Of a stretch of 64,000 nt of DNA, positions 24,241 through 35,912 are shown piece by piece (position 1 is the first letter of the stretch; every line of letters begins with the position of its first letter). The notes below the pieces were generated by a model. The model made no database searches. It saw nothing but the letters and a program-made list of their open reading frames with translations, and had not been told where the DNA came from. A program made the position numbers and the translations under genes. Source of the DNA: Sambucus nigra. Lineage: Eukaryota; Streptophyta; Magnoliopsida; Dipsacales; Adoxaceae. The stretch lies in the NCBI GenBank assembly GCA_949130495.1, contig OX422215.1:14175302-14239301 (forward strand), given 5' to 3'.

Positions 24241-25318
24241 TATAGGAGGGTAGTGATATTGGGGTCAGTGAATAATTGGAAGGGGTTAGGCGTGACCCAC
24301 TCCAATGGACGCTGTCTGCAAGGTTCCCAAGAACTTCTAGAGTAGATTCTGATGAAACCTTCTCCTTTTGGTAGAAATGGAACTCAAGATGTAACTCCCT
24401 CCCCGCAAGAAGATGAACTTCCATAATAATAATAATAGTAATTTTCTAAAGAAGAGCTCCTGAGAATGATGGCTGTCAGTGAGGAGTGAAAGAACAAGGC
24501 AGTTAGCACTAGAGAGAAAGCAGGGAGAGAACACTAGAAAGTTATGGTGGGATTTTGAGAGAGTAACAGTGCTATTGAGTTTTTCGATTCTATCTCGTTT
24601 GACCTTGCCCAGGGGTCCTATTTATACTTGGGCACTAGGGCTGAGTTGACACTTTTGGCGCCAAAAACTTAGAGGGTTGGTGAGGGACAAGGTTTGTAGT
24701 GTACCATTTGTCCCTACTTATGTGCAGCAACCTGTCCCCTCAGACAGGTGCCACTTGGTGGAAATCAAATTCAAAAAGAAAATAGGTCTCCTAATGGAGA
24801 CAAAATATTTTATTTGGTAAATATCTTTTGAAACGATAACTTTGGGTACCAACTTTGTAAACTTGAGAGATGATGATTTTTGTAAAGAGTTCATTTCTTG
24901 TGAGTAGCTAGCTCTTTGGCTTCTCACTTTACTTATGACTAAGTGTGAGGTATGTGTAGTCTTGAGTGATTCATGGGTTTTCCTACTAGTATTATCTCAA
25001 TCCTATAGTGCTAAGTGGTTTATCTTACTCAACAGACCTTGTTCCTCAACTATCAAGACAAAACTCCCAAGAGATCCAAACTGACCTACTTGATCCCTTC
25101 CTGCTCAACTAGGTTACCTGTACAAGAAAAACAAGTGTTAGTACTCTTGTTATTTTAAAGGATAACTTTTCATGGTGAGGGGTTGATTATGGAAGCCACT
25201 CCCTCATCCTAGTTTATTTTCTAGAAGCTGGTGGAGGACCTCGAGGGTTTCTCCTCAATATGAATTTCTGTCGCCACCTATATGATGTTCCTTCTCACTA
25301 TGAGTTTCTACCGGTACC
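24241..25318 (-). repeat. 5' LTR of element L, proximal part
   Basis: Matches 15488-16560 base by base with scattered differences. It ends where Copia element C begins, inside the 40-bp minisatellite, and continues at 35226. GTACC at 25314-25318 is the left target duplication of element C. Confidence 0.85.
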
Positions 25319-27332
25319 TGAAGCACCTTATACTCTTGACTCACTTGAGTCTATATTATATAAGTGTTCATCTAGTTTGGAAATTGTGACAAAATTATGT
25401 CTAACCTAGAATCCAAAGAACCCCAGATGTTGCACTACTATTTCATCACTGATTGAAGTGATCTAGACCTCATTACCAACACTCACACACAATAGAATGG
25501 ATCATATACATTTCATATTGCATAATAATGTGTGTATATATGTAAAGTGTGTTTAAATCCTTAATATTGGTTTTTTAATATTTTTTGGGATTTTATAAAC
25601 TTTTTAAAATAAGGTTTTATTAATTAAAACTTGGTTTTAAAAGTTTGTGGGGCCAATCTGCTATTTCATATTGTTGGTTTAATTGGCCTAAAGTTACCTT
25701 GGGTAGAATCCGAAAGCGGCAGAGACTTGAGGGTGTGATTTTAATTAACTTTAGACACGCATTTTATCTCGTCTTATATGCCAACATGTGTTGTCTTCTG
25801 ATTGGTGGGAAGTGCGTTTCTTTGCTGAGACTAAACTAGTGATCATTTTCATCCCTTGGATCATTTTTATCAACGATCTACATGTCTCCTTTTTTTAATC
25901 CATGTGAACCCCTTATGAACCAATTAGGATAACTTTAATCACCGCTTATCGTGAACCATTGGATCCAAGTCAATTGATCTTGACTAAATCTGATCCCTTG
26001 ATTACAAACCTCATTCTCGAACCTTCTCAGCCTCCTATAAAAAGGCTCCTACTCTCAGCCTTCAGAGACTTTTTGCCATTTCGTCCTTTGAGAGAAAAAA
26101 AAGAGAGTAGAGAGAGAAGAGAGAGAAGAGAGATAAATAGATAAACCAGAAGAGAGAGAAAGAGTTAGAAAACCTAACCCTAACCCTAAATCGTCCAAAC
26201 AGTTCAAACCAAAAATAAACCTTCAAACCCCTGTATTTTCCCAAACACAACCTTGAGTGTTTGAGAGGTGATTTGAGAGTTGGTTTGCTGCTATAACCTC
26301 TTCGATCTTTAGATCTTGTCTCCAACTTAATCATTTTTCTTAGATCTATTTTTCTGGCATATAGAAATTTCAGATCTGAGTTCTTCATGGTATATTACAC
26401 TTAGTTTGCATTTTTTATTTCTCAGCTTGAGAAATATATTGTTGATTTGCTTTCTGTAAATATTTTTTTTTAACTTTGAAATCAACAATAATGTTTTCTG
26501 TTTCTAGTTCTCTTGAAACAAGACCTTTGACCTAGTTTGGAATCGCACTTGGTGATTTTCAATCTCAAAAATCTTTTAAAAAAAATCGAGATTGATTAAG
26601 ATCTTGATACGTCTTCTGAGCAAGATAGCCGTGGATTCTGGGATTGCTTTAAAGGTAAAAAAGGTTAAGTCTTGTGAGAAGAGAGAAAAAGAAAAGTCAC
26701 TGCATATAGTCTTATATGTAATTTGTTAGGACTGATTGTACATAATAATTGTGTGTGTGTGCATGCATGTGTTAGATAGCACCTCCACAAACACTTTCAC
26801 CCTACCACACAAAAAGTGTTGGTAATAAGATCTTGTGAACAAGAGTCGACATAAAGAACTTGAACAAATTGGAAGTTAACAAACTGGGAGAACAACATCA
26901 ACAATCAGAACTGTAGAGAAGTTATAAGACACCAGAGGGTACATTCCTAAACTTATATAGGTCTGAGTTGTATGCATGTTTGTTATATAGTTTGTAACTG
27001 GTAAAATTTGTTTATAGTGTAATTTTTGTTTTACTCCGTAGAGGGAGTCTTGGATGTTTCCTCAGTTGGGTGAGGTTTTACCACGTAAAAAATCTCGTTC
27101 TTAATCTTCCTACATCTTCTCATCTCATTCTTGGTTGTGCTGAGTTTAAAGTTTGTTTAAACTGTTTTATAAACCTGTTGATCAAATCTTGAATAGATCT
27201 CGTACATACTTTTATAAAACACATCTTGTGTTCAAATAGTTTTGGTTTTTAAGAAAAAAGTTTCTTCAAAAAACTGTTCGGAGTTACTTAAATAGTTTAA
27301 TTTTATTAAACGGCTTTAGTAATAGAATTTCA
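25319..27332 (+). repeat. 5' LTR of element C
   Basis: 2014 bp. TATA box TATAAAAA at 26036-26043; a GA-rich tract follows at about 26090-26165, then AACCTAACCCTAACCCTAA (26164-26182), a telomere-like box. Differences from the 3' LTR are scattered, roughly a dozen in the first 260 bases by eye, with far fewer elsewhere. Confidence 0.93.
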
Positions 27333-27334
27333 AT

Positions 27335-27347
27335 TGGTATCAGAGCC
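27335..27347 (+). other. primer binding site of element C
   Basis: TGGTATCAGAGCC, two bases after the 5' LTR, complementary to the 3' end of initiator-Met tRNA; the usual plant Copia primer. Confidence 0.95.
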
Positions 27348-27406
27348 TTGTAAAACTTCTTTTAAAGAGATCCTGTGTTTCTGAAATTGTTTTCTGAAAA
27401 TCAAAT

Positions 27407-29755
27407 ATGGACGAGAAAAATGAAAGATTTGGTAACTTGACCAGACCTCCTATCTTTGATGAAACCAATTTTGCTTACTGGAAAGTAAGAATGATTTCTT
27501 TCATTCAAGGAACTCTGGGAGATGATGTCTAGGACATTGTTGAAAATGGTTACATTTTTCCTACGAAACCAGCCACTGAAGGAAGTAATGAGAAGGTTAA
27601 GAAAGTATTAAGTGAGTTTACACAAGAAGAGAAACAAGTTTCTCGAAATAATAACAAAGGAAAGAATGCTATATTTATGTCCATAAATGAACATGAGTTC
27701 AAAAGAATCTCATCCTGTACCACTTCTAAGGAAGCTTGGGACACTTTGGTTACTGCTCATGAAGGTGACACTAGAGTTAAAGCTGCTAAAACTCAAATGC
27801 TCATTCAACAGTATAACTCTTTAATTATGTCTGAGACTGAGTCATTTGATGACTTCTATATGAACCTAACTGATATTGTGACAAAACTGCATGCTAATGG
27901 GATAACATATGACAGACAAGAAATTGTATCTAAAATTCTAAGATCATTACCACAGAAATTTGACAACAAAATATATGCTATTGAGGAAATGTGTGATATA
28001 AATATCACTCCTGAATTACTCAGTAGTAAATTAAGAATTGTGGAAATGGAACTAGAATTTAAGAAGCAATTGACCCAGTCCCATAGGAAACAGACTATTT
28101 CCAATCTAAGCTTCTCTTCTAAATTGATTAAGCCTGAGTTTAATACTTCCAATGATGACTCTGATGAGGAATGCGATATAGAGAGTTTGGACAATCAGAT
28201 TGCCTTGATGTCAAAAAAGTTTAAGAAAATCATTAAATTTATAAACAACATGGCAAATAAACAAGGCAAGTCCAATTATCCAACTCCCTTTAATCACAGA
28301 CTTCATGAGAAAAGCCATGACAAACATCACAAGGACTCTCACACTAGACCTAACAGAGACCTTAAGAAGACTGAATGCTTTAGATGTGGAAAACTAGGAC
28401 ACATTGCTCAAGACTGCAGAGTTAACTTGAACAATCAAAACAAACACACTAGAGCCAATATTTGCAAGACATGGGATGATTCAAGTGACTCTGAAAATGA
28501 GGAACCTGAGTTATCTGATGTTTTTGACCCTTGCATGTCCTTCTTTGCCAAGATTATCTATAATGATGATATGCATGTGTTTGTTAGTGAGGATGAATCT
28601 AGTAATTTTACTACCGATGTTTCGAATAATGCAGTTACTGGTTTAGATGCTTTGATTACTGAGAATATTGCTATCTCTTCTTCGGGGTGAGTGAGTCAAA
28701 GGGAAAGCGATAATGACGATGTCAATGGGTGTGTGAGTTCAAAGAATGAAGCCCTAGGGGTCACTTCACACACTACACTTAGTGACTCGAACAATGAAGA
28801 CCTCCCAGATATTTACACACTTTATGCTAAAACTCTCAAGAAAAGCACTAGACTAGAAAAGATTGTGAAATATCTCACTAAGAAGATAGAAGATCTAAGC
28901 CTAATGGTTAAACTGAATGCTGAAGAGTATACTACCCAACATTTAACTCATGAAAGTGAAATCAAATAATTTGATCAAAAGCTCAAAGATTTGACTGAAA
29001 CAAATGAAACTCTGGAGAAAAAAAAATACAAAGGGACATTGTTAGGTTTGGAACAAACTAAAGAAAAGACAGCAACTGTTTTCAAAAAATTTACAAAATT
29101 TGAAAATAATTCAAACTGTTTTGATGAATTTGTTGCTGAATCTAAAACCAATTCTGATGATCGAACTGGAATAGGGTTTTGCCCCAATTTGAAGACACAA
29201 ATAAAATCTTTTGAAACTATCAAGTTTGTGTCAGGAGGTAAAAGACCTATTGAAACCTGCCCAGATTTTCATTCCCTAACAACTGAGTTTAATTCAAAAC
29301 ATCAAAATTTTAACATTGGGGAATCAAGTTTCTCTAAACATGAAAGTTCACCTAAGGCTAAATACGTCTGCCCATCTATTAGGAAGAGTGAGTCCGCATT
29401 CAAGACTGTCCTACATAGGAATAGAATCCAACTTCAAAATTCCTCAAAACCTTTGTTTAGAGACTTTCCTAAGGATACTCCTACCTTGAGCAATATTTAT
29501 TGCTCTTACTGTGATATATACGGTCACTCTTTTGATAGTTGCTATGCTAGGAGACTAGTTAAACCTGTCTGTTATCCTCCTACCTATCAGAACTTTAACT
29601 ATTCTAGGAGGATCCGTAACAATTATATACTTCCTAGACAACCAGATAAAAACTCTAATTATAGGAAGAGAAAGATCAAACCTAAAAGAACATTTCCTCG
29701 AAGGACTCCTAAACACTTTCCTAAACCAAATGCTCATGTCTTTCATAAAATTTAA
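27407..29755 (+). pseudogene. gag of Copia element C
   Basis: Starts at ATG 27407 and opens with RPPIFDETNFAYWKVRM, the Copia gag signature. A TAG replaces a codon at 27530-27532 (codon 42), then the UBN2-type gag core follows (SCTTSKEAWDTL; LRSLPQKFDNKIYAIEE). CCHC zinc knuckle CFRCGKLGHIAQDC lies at 28376-28417. After it come an acidic segment, a coiled-coil-like stretch (28840-29140) and a basic C-terminus with a C.YCDIYGHSFDSC finger-like motif (about 29495-29550). Further stops at 28688, 28967 and 29753 are all in the same frame. The long gag tail is typical of SIRE-type elements. Confidence 0.9.
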
Positions 29756-29809
29756 AATCATGCGCAAAACATTTTTCAACAAAAATCGAATGCTCGCAAA
29801 TTTTATCCA

Positions 29810-31250
29810 TTGAGAGCTAATAAGCGCAAAATGAAAACTAGAGTAATTTGGGTTAGAAAAGAAGATCTACTACCTCAGATGAAGTGTAATATAGTTATTA
29901 CTGCCTTAAAAGCTGAGCACACATCATCTTGTTGGTATTTAGACTCTGGATGTTCTAAGCACATGACTGGAGATGATACTAAACTTTTGAACAAAACCAG
30001 CTTTGCTGGTGGAAAAGTTATTTTTGGTGATGGAGTATCATCTCAAATCATAGGCAAAGGAACTATCCAAGAAGATGGACTTCCTGTTCTTGAAAATTTT
30101 CTTCTAGTTAAAGGTCTTAAGGCCAATCTACCTAGTATCTCGCAATTTTGTGACTCAGATCATACTGTTACCTTTTCAAAGAACAATTGCAAAATTTTAA
30201 ATAAAAAAGGTGAATGCATAATTACAGGATTCAGGACTCCTGACAATTGCTATACTGTCAGGAACAATTCTAAAATCTGTAATGTTGCCAGAATGGATGA
30301 CAACGAGATATGGCATAACAGAATGGGTCACATAAATTTCGATAATCTTAGTAGACTGACCTCTCAAGAAATAGTTAGAGGAGTTCCTAAAATCAAACCC
30401 ATTCCTAACATTTTCTGTGGTTCCTGTCAGAAAGGTAAAATTGTTAAGGCACCTCATAAGAAAGTCAATGATGTTCTTACCTTTAATCCCTTGGAGCTCA
30501 TCCATATGGACCTAATGGGTCCCTCCCAAACTGTTAGTCTCTGTGGACACAATTATATTCTTGTTATGGTTGATGACTTCACCAGGTTTACTTGGGTATC
30601 CTTTTTAAAATAAAAGTCTGACACTTTTCAAACTTTCTTAAAAATACTTCTTCACATTGAAAATGAAAAGGACACTCAAGTAAATAGAATCCGTAGTGAT
30701 AGAGGTGGAGAATTCAAAGACACTGGTATAATAGAGTATTGTGACTATAATGGTTACAAACATGAGTTTAGTGCTCCTAAGACTCCTCAACAAAATGGAA
30801 TCGCTGAGAGAAAGAATCGTACCCTTCAAGAGATGGAACGTGTTATGTTACATGCCAAGAATTTACCTAAATACTTTTGGGTAGAATCTATTCGTACTGC
30901 GTGTCACATTATAAACAGGGTCTATCTTAGAAAGAATTCCAAACAAACCCCTTACGAACTTCGGTATAATAAAAAGCCCAATGTTAAGTACCTTAGGACC
31001 TTTGGTAGTACTTGTTATGTATGCAAAGATAGGGAACACTTGTCCAAATTTGAGAGCCGAGGTGATAAAGCTATATTTTTAGGATACTCTCCTAACAGTA
31101 GAGCCTATCGAGTGTATAATCTTCGCACTAAAACCTTGATGGAATCCATAAATGTAATTGTGAGTGACACTACTGTAGAGAACAAGACTGGTGAATCAAC
31201 TATTGTAGAAGAGACTATAAATATTTTAGAAAATGACTCTCCTGAAATAG
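29810..31250 (+). pseudogene. protease and integrase of Copia element C
   Basis: Protease active site D-S-G at 29942-29950 (WYLDSGCSKHMTG). The zinc-binding pre-integrase part follows (IWHNRMGHINFDNL, then CGSCQKGK, about 30310-30440). The integrase triad is complete and in frame: D 30509-30511 (HMDLMGP), D 30698-30700 (RSDRGGEF), E 30806-30808 (GIAERKNR), spacing D35E. A single stop at 30611-30613 interrupts the core. The GKPN-type region after it (KKPNVKYLRTFGSTCY) is normal for Copia. All residues needed are present apart from the stop. Confidence 0.92.
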
Positions 31251-32250
31251 ATGATTCATTACCAATTGAGATACCTGAAGTACCTAACTGGGTTTCTAAA
31301 GATCATCCCATAAATAACGTAGTTGGTAACCTTAGTGAGCCAGTGCGTACAAGATCCCAACTAAGAAATTATGCACATTATGCATGTTTTGTTTCCCTAG
31401 TGGAACCAAAGAATGTAAATGAGGCATTGAATGACTCTCACTGGATTTCTGCTATGCAAAAAGAAATTCTTCAATTTGTCATTCATGATGTTTGGTATCT
31501 TGTACCTAGGCCTGATCACAAAAAGGTTATTGGCACACGTTGGATTTTTAAAAATAAGTCTGATGAAAGTGGAATAATCATTAGAAATAAATCTAGATTA
31601 GTTGCTCAAGGATATTCTCAAATTGAAGGAATAGATTTTAATGAGACCTTTGCTCCTGTTACTCGTTTAAAATATGTTCGTCTTCTCTTTGCTATAGCTT
31701 GCCACTTGCATTTTACACTCTACCAAATGGATGTCAAATCTGCATTCCTTAATGGAATATTAACTGAGGAGACCTATGTAGAACAACCTAAAGGGTTCAT
31801 TGACCCTCAATATCCAAATCATGTATTTCGTCTTAAAAAGGCTTTGTATGGCCTTAAACAAGCACATAAAGCTTGGTATGAGCGTCTTTCCACTTTCCTC
31901 TTAAATAAAGGTTTCAAAAGAGGTGGAAATGATCAAACACTTTTTGTCAAACATTTTGGCAAACACATTATTATTGCTCAAGTTTATGTTGACGCCATTA
32001 TCTTTGGATCAACTTCTCCCACATAAGTAAAATCCTTCTCTGAAATAATGCATAAGGAGTTTCAAATGTCTCTTATGGGGGAGTTGCAATTCTTCTTAGG
32101 TCTTCAAGTCAAACATAATTAAGAAGGACTATTTGTTTTGTAATCTAAGTATGCTTTATATATAGTAAAGAAATTTGCCTTGAGAGTGATAAAACACCCA
32201 TGAGTACTACGGTAAAACTTTCTAAAGACTAAAATGGAAAATCTATAGAT
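31251..32250 (+). pseudogene. reverse transcriptase of Copia element C, catalytic box changed
   Basis: Same frame as gag. RT motifs: KNKSDESG, RLVAQGYSQIEGIDF, FAPVTRL, QMDVKSAFLNG, then ALYGLKQA. The catalytic box reads Y-V-D-A (31985-31996) instead of YVDD, so the second aspartate is lost. A stop at 32024-32026 follows, then a degraded stretch (LGLQVKHN, stop at 32119-32121) and a frame change before the RNase H. Enzyme activity is not expected. Confidence 0.92.
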
Positions 32251-32268
32251 CCTACTCTATATCGTCGT

Positions 32269-32928
32269 ATGATAGGAACCTTACTATACCTTACTGCCTC
32301 GCATCCTGATATTATGTATGCTGTGTGTGTATGTGCTCGTTATCAAAATAACCCTAAAGAGAGCCATCTGAATTCTGTTAAACGAATCGTTAAATATGTA
32401 AAAGGAACTCTGAATCTAGGACTTTGGTACACTAATGACACACCAAGCACTATAATTGGGTACACTGATGCTGACTGGGCTGGGTGTACTAATGATAGTA
32501 AAATCACATCAGGAGCATGTTATTATATAGGTAATAACTTGGTAGGATGGAGTAGTAAGAAACAAAACTGCACATCACTCTCAACAACTGAATATGAATA
32601 CATAGCCGCTGGCAGCTGTTGTGCTCAATTACTATGGCTTAAACAAATGCTGAGTGATTATGGTATTCAAGAAAACCAATTGCATCTCTATTGTGATAAT
32701 CAGAGTGCGATCAATATTTCTAAAAAACCTGTTCAACACTCGAGAACAAAGCACATAAAAATAAGACATCACTTTATACGCGAATTAGTTGAATCTAAGG
32801 AATTAGAAATCAATTACCTTCCTACTGATTTGCAACTCGCAGATATGTTTACCAAACCTTTAGATTATAATCGATTTATTTCTTTGCATAAATCTATTGG
32901 TATGGTGTGTACTGATTACTCTCTTTGA
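32269..32928 (+). pseudogene. RNase H of Copia element C
   Basis: Open stretch of 219 codons, in a different phase from gag-RT. GTLLYLTASHPDIMYAV opens it, then YTDADWAG (D of the active site, about 32461-32484), SLSTTEYEYIAAGSCCAQ (E) and LYCDNQSAI (D), HIKIRHHFIRE and DMFTKPL. These are all the usual Copia RNase H marks, with no stop inside. The ATG at 32269 is not a natural start. Stop at 32926-32928. Confidence 0.92.
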
Positions 32929-33209
32929 TCTCTTTATTTTTTCCCTTTGTCTATTTGAGACAAAATGGGGGAGAAATTTGAGTCTAATGGAATTCATATA
33001 TGCTAAACAGCTTGATCTTAGTGATTCATTGCAGGATTCTGTACAGTTATTCTCAACAGTTATAATAGGGTATTCAATTGTAAATAGTTGAGTTATGTAC
33101 TTTTTCTTTCTAGGAATTGGGTAGATAGATTTTTGTAGGAATAGGTTTCCTCATTCTTGTTGACCTACGAGTTCTAGATGACTCAAAGGAGATTTTGTCT
33201 CATATTTCC

Positions 33210-33221
33210 AAAGGGGGAGAT
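33210..33221 (+). other. polypurine tract of element C
   Basis: AAAGGGGGAGAT followed by T and the 3' LTR start at 33222. Priming site for plus-strand synthesis. The stretch 32929-33209 before it is noncoding. Confidence 0.9.
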
Positions 33222-35225
33222 TGAAGCACCTTATATCTTGACTCACTTGAGTCTATATTGTATAAGTGTTCATCTAGTTTAGAAATTGTGACAAAATTAT
33301 GTCTAACCTAGAATCCAAAGAACCCCAGAGCTTGCACTACTATTTCATCATTGATTGAAGTGATCTAGACCTCATTACCAACACTTACACACAGTAGAAT
33401 GGATCATATACATCTCATATTGCATAATAATGTGTGTATATATGTTGAGTGTGTTTAAATCCCTAATATTGGGTTTTAAATATTTTTTGGGAATTTATAA
33501 ACTTTTTAAAATAAGGTTTTATTAATTAAAACTTGGTTTTAAAAGTTTGTGGGGCCAATCTGCTATTTCATATTGTTGGTTTAATTGGCCTAAAGTTACC
33601 TTGGGTAGAATCCGAAAGCGGCAGATACTTGAGGGTGTGATTTTAATTAACTTTAGACGCGCGTTTTTTCTCGTCTTATATGCCAACATGTGTTGTCTTC
33701 TGATTGGTGGGAAGTGTGTTTCTTTGCTGAGACTAAACCAGTGATCATTTTCATCCCTTGGATTGTTTTTATCAACGATCTGCATGTCTCCTTTTTTTAA
33801 TCCATGATAACCCCTTATGAACCAATTAGGAGAACTTTAATCACCACTTATCGTGAACCATTGGATCCAAGTCAATTGATCTTGACTAAATCTGATCCCT
33901 TGATTGCAAACCTCATTCTCGAACCTTCTCAGCCTCCTATAAAAAGGCTCCTACTCTCAGCCTTCAGAGACTTTTTGCCATTTCGTCCTTTGAGAGAAAA
34001 AAAGAGAGTAGAGAGAGAAGAGAGAGAAATAGAGAAACGAGAAGAGAGAGAAAGAGTTAGAAAACCTAACCCTAACCCTAAATCGTCCAAACAGTTCAAA
34101 CCAAAAATAAACCTTCAAACCCCTGTATTTTCCCAAACACAACCTTGAGTGTTTGAGAGGTGATTTGAGAGTTGGTTCGTTGTTGTAACCTCTTCGATCT
34201 TTAGATCTTGTTTCCAACTTAATCATTTTTCTTAGATCTATTTTTCTGGCATATAGAAATTTCTAATCTGAGTTCTTCATGGTATATTACACTTAGTTTG
34301 CATTTTTTATTTCTCAGCTTGAGAAATATATTGTTGATTTGCTTTCTGTAAATAATTTTTATTTAACTTTGAAATCAACAATAATGTTTTATGTTTCTAG
34401 TTCTCTTGAAACAAGACCTTTGACCTAGTTTGGAATCCCACTTGGTGGTTTTCAATCTCAAAAATCTTTTAAAAAAAACCCGAGATTGATTAAGATCTTG
34501 ATACGTCTTCTGAGCAAGATAGCCGTGGATTCTGGGATTTCTTTAAAGGTCAAAAGGTTAAGTTTTTGAGAAGAGAGAAAAAGAAAAGTCACTGCATATA
34601 GTCTTATATGTAATTTGTTAGGACTGATTGTACATAATAAGTGTATGTGTGTGCATTCATGTGTTAGATAGCACCTCCACAAACACTTTCACCCTACCAC
34701 ACGAAAAGTGTTGGTAATAAGATCTTGTGAAGAAGAGTCGACGTAAAGAACTTGAACAAATTGGAAGTTAACAAACTGGGAGAACAACATCAACAATTAG
34801 AACTGCAGAGAAGTTATAAGGACACCAGAGGGTACATTCCTAAACTTATATAGGTCTGAGTTGTATGCATGTTTGTTATATAGTTTGTAACTGGTAAAAT
34901 TTGTTTATAGTGGAATTTTTTTTTTACTCCGTAGAGGGAGTCGTGGATGTTTCCTCAGTTGGGTGAGGTTTTACCACGTAAAAAATCTTGTTCTTAATCT
35001 TCCTACATCTTCTCATCTCATTCTTGGTTGTGTTGAGTTTAAAGTTTGTTTAAACTGTTTTATAAACCTGTTGATCAAATCTTGAATAGATCTCGTACAT
35101 ACTTTTATAAAACACATCTTGTGTTCAAATAGTTTTGGTTTTTAAGAAAAGAGTTTCTTCAAAAAACTATTCTGAGTTACTTAAATAGTTTAATTTTATT
35201 AAATGGCTTTAGTAACAAAATTTCA
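33222..35225 (+). repeat. 3' LTR of element C
   Basis: 2004 bp; TATA box at 33938-33945 and the same GA-rich tract and telomere-like box as the 5' LTR. It ends AAATTTCA at 35225, followed by the target duplication GTACC. Confidence 0.93.
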
Positions 35226-35907
35226 GTACCTAGGTGAGGTTCCTTATCAATATGAGTTTTTGCCATCACCTAGGTTAGGTTCCTTCTCAATATAAGTTTT
35301 TGCTGCCACCTAGGTGAGGTTCCCTCTCGATTTGAGTTCTTGCCACCATCTAAGTGAAGTTCCTTCTCAATATGAGTTTTTTCCTCCACCTAGGTTAGGT
35401 TCCTTCTCAATATGCATTTCTACCGCCACCTAGGTGAGGTTCCTTCTCAATATAAGTTTTTTCCGCCACCTAAGTGAGGTTTCCTCTCGATTTGAGTTTC
35501 TGTCGCCACCTAGGTGAGGTTACTTCTCAATATGAGTTTCTACTGGAACCCTGGGGGGGGGGGGGGGGTTCCTTCTCAATATGAGTTTCTTTCGGGACCC
35601 TAGGTGGGGTCCTTATTAATATGAGTTTGTGCCGGGACCCTGGGTGGGGTTCCTTCTCAATATGAATTTTTTCCAGGACCCTGGGGGGTTCCTTCTCAAT
35701 ATGAAAACTATCGGGACCCTGGGTGGGGTTCATTCTCAATATGAGTTTCTGTCGGGACCCTGGGTGGGGTTTCTTCTCAATATGAGTTTCTATCTTTGAG
35801 GGACCCTGGGGGTTCCTCAACCTTATATTTTCTGAAGACTACGGAGGGGTTATTTGAGGGACGATCACCCCAAAATATTGTAGTCAAGCTTGAAACACCC
35901 TTCTACA
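35226..35907 (-). repeat. 5' LTR of element L, distal part
   Basis: Resumes the 40-bp minisatellite (35226-35805) interrupted by element C, then runs to the LTR end CTTCTACA (35907). It matches 16560-17185. A 16-G run at 35553-35568 is an expansion of the CCCTGGGTGGGG unit. CCTTG (35908-35912) is the right target duplication of element L. Confidence 0.85.
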
Positions 35908-35912
35908 CCTTG

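Larger units (their letters stand above)
25319..35225 (+). mobile_element. complete Ty1/Copia element C (SIRE/Maximus-like), TSD GTACC
   Basis: 9907 bp with LTRs 25319-27332 and 33222-35225, both TGAAGCACC...TTTCA. GTACC at 25314-25318 and 35226-35230 is a perfect target duplication. It has a Met-type primer site and a purine tract in the right places, and order gag, protease, integrase, RT, RNase H, which defines Copia. One frame (phase of 27407) carries gag through RT with six stops (27530, 28688, 28967, 29753, 30611, 32024); RNase H is in another frame. It lacks an envelope-like ORF between RNase H and the 3' LTR, which many SIRE elements have. Sublineage is from memory of the proteins and is tentative. 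Confidence 0.93.
15488..35907 (-). mobile_element. non-autonomous LTR retrotransposon L, filled with minisatellites and split by Copia element C
   Basis: Two direct repeats form its LTRs: 15488-17185 and 24241-25318 plus 35226-35907 (interrupted by element C). Both begin TATAGGAGGG on the plus strand; the right ends read CTTGAAACACCCTTCTACA (35907) and ...CTATA (17185). Target duplication CCTCG (15483-15487) against CCTTG (35908-35912), one mismatch. A primer site (24221-24238) and a purine tract (17186-17200) fix the minus orientation. The interior, 17186-24240, is ~7 kb without recognisable protease, RT or integrase; it is mostly tandem arrays plus a gag-like remnant. It fits the class of large non-autonomous LTR derivatives. 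The primer site suggests a Tat/Ogre-type parent. Confidence 0.8.

Noticed and set aside
26164..26182. Interstitial telomere
   Set aside because: Only about two to three CCCTAA units, present in both LTRs of the Copia element; part of the LTR, not a chromosome-end relic.
27677..28690. 337-codon frame as a separate host gene
   Set aside because: It is the inner part of the Copia gag; the true frame starts at 27407 and continues past the stop at 28688.
32929..33209. Possible envelope-like ORF of the Copia element
   Set aside because: Only ~280 bases lie between RNase H and the purine tract, with a 64-codon frame lacking signal or membrane features.
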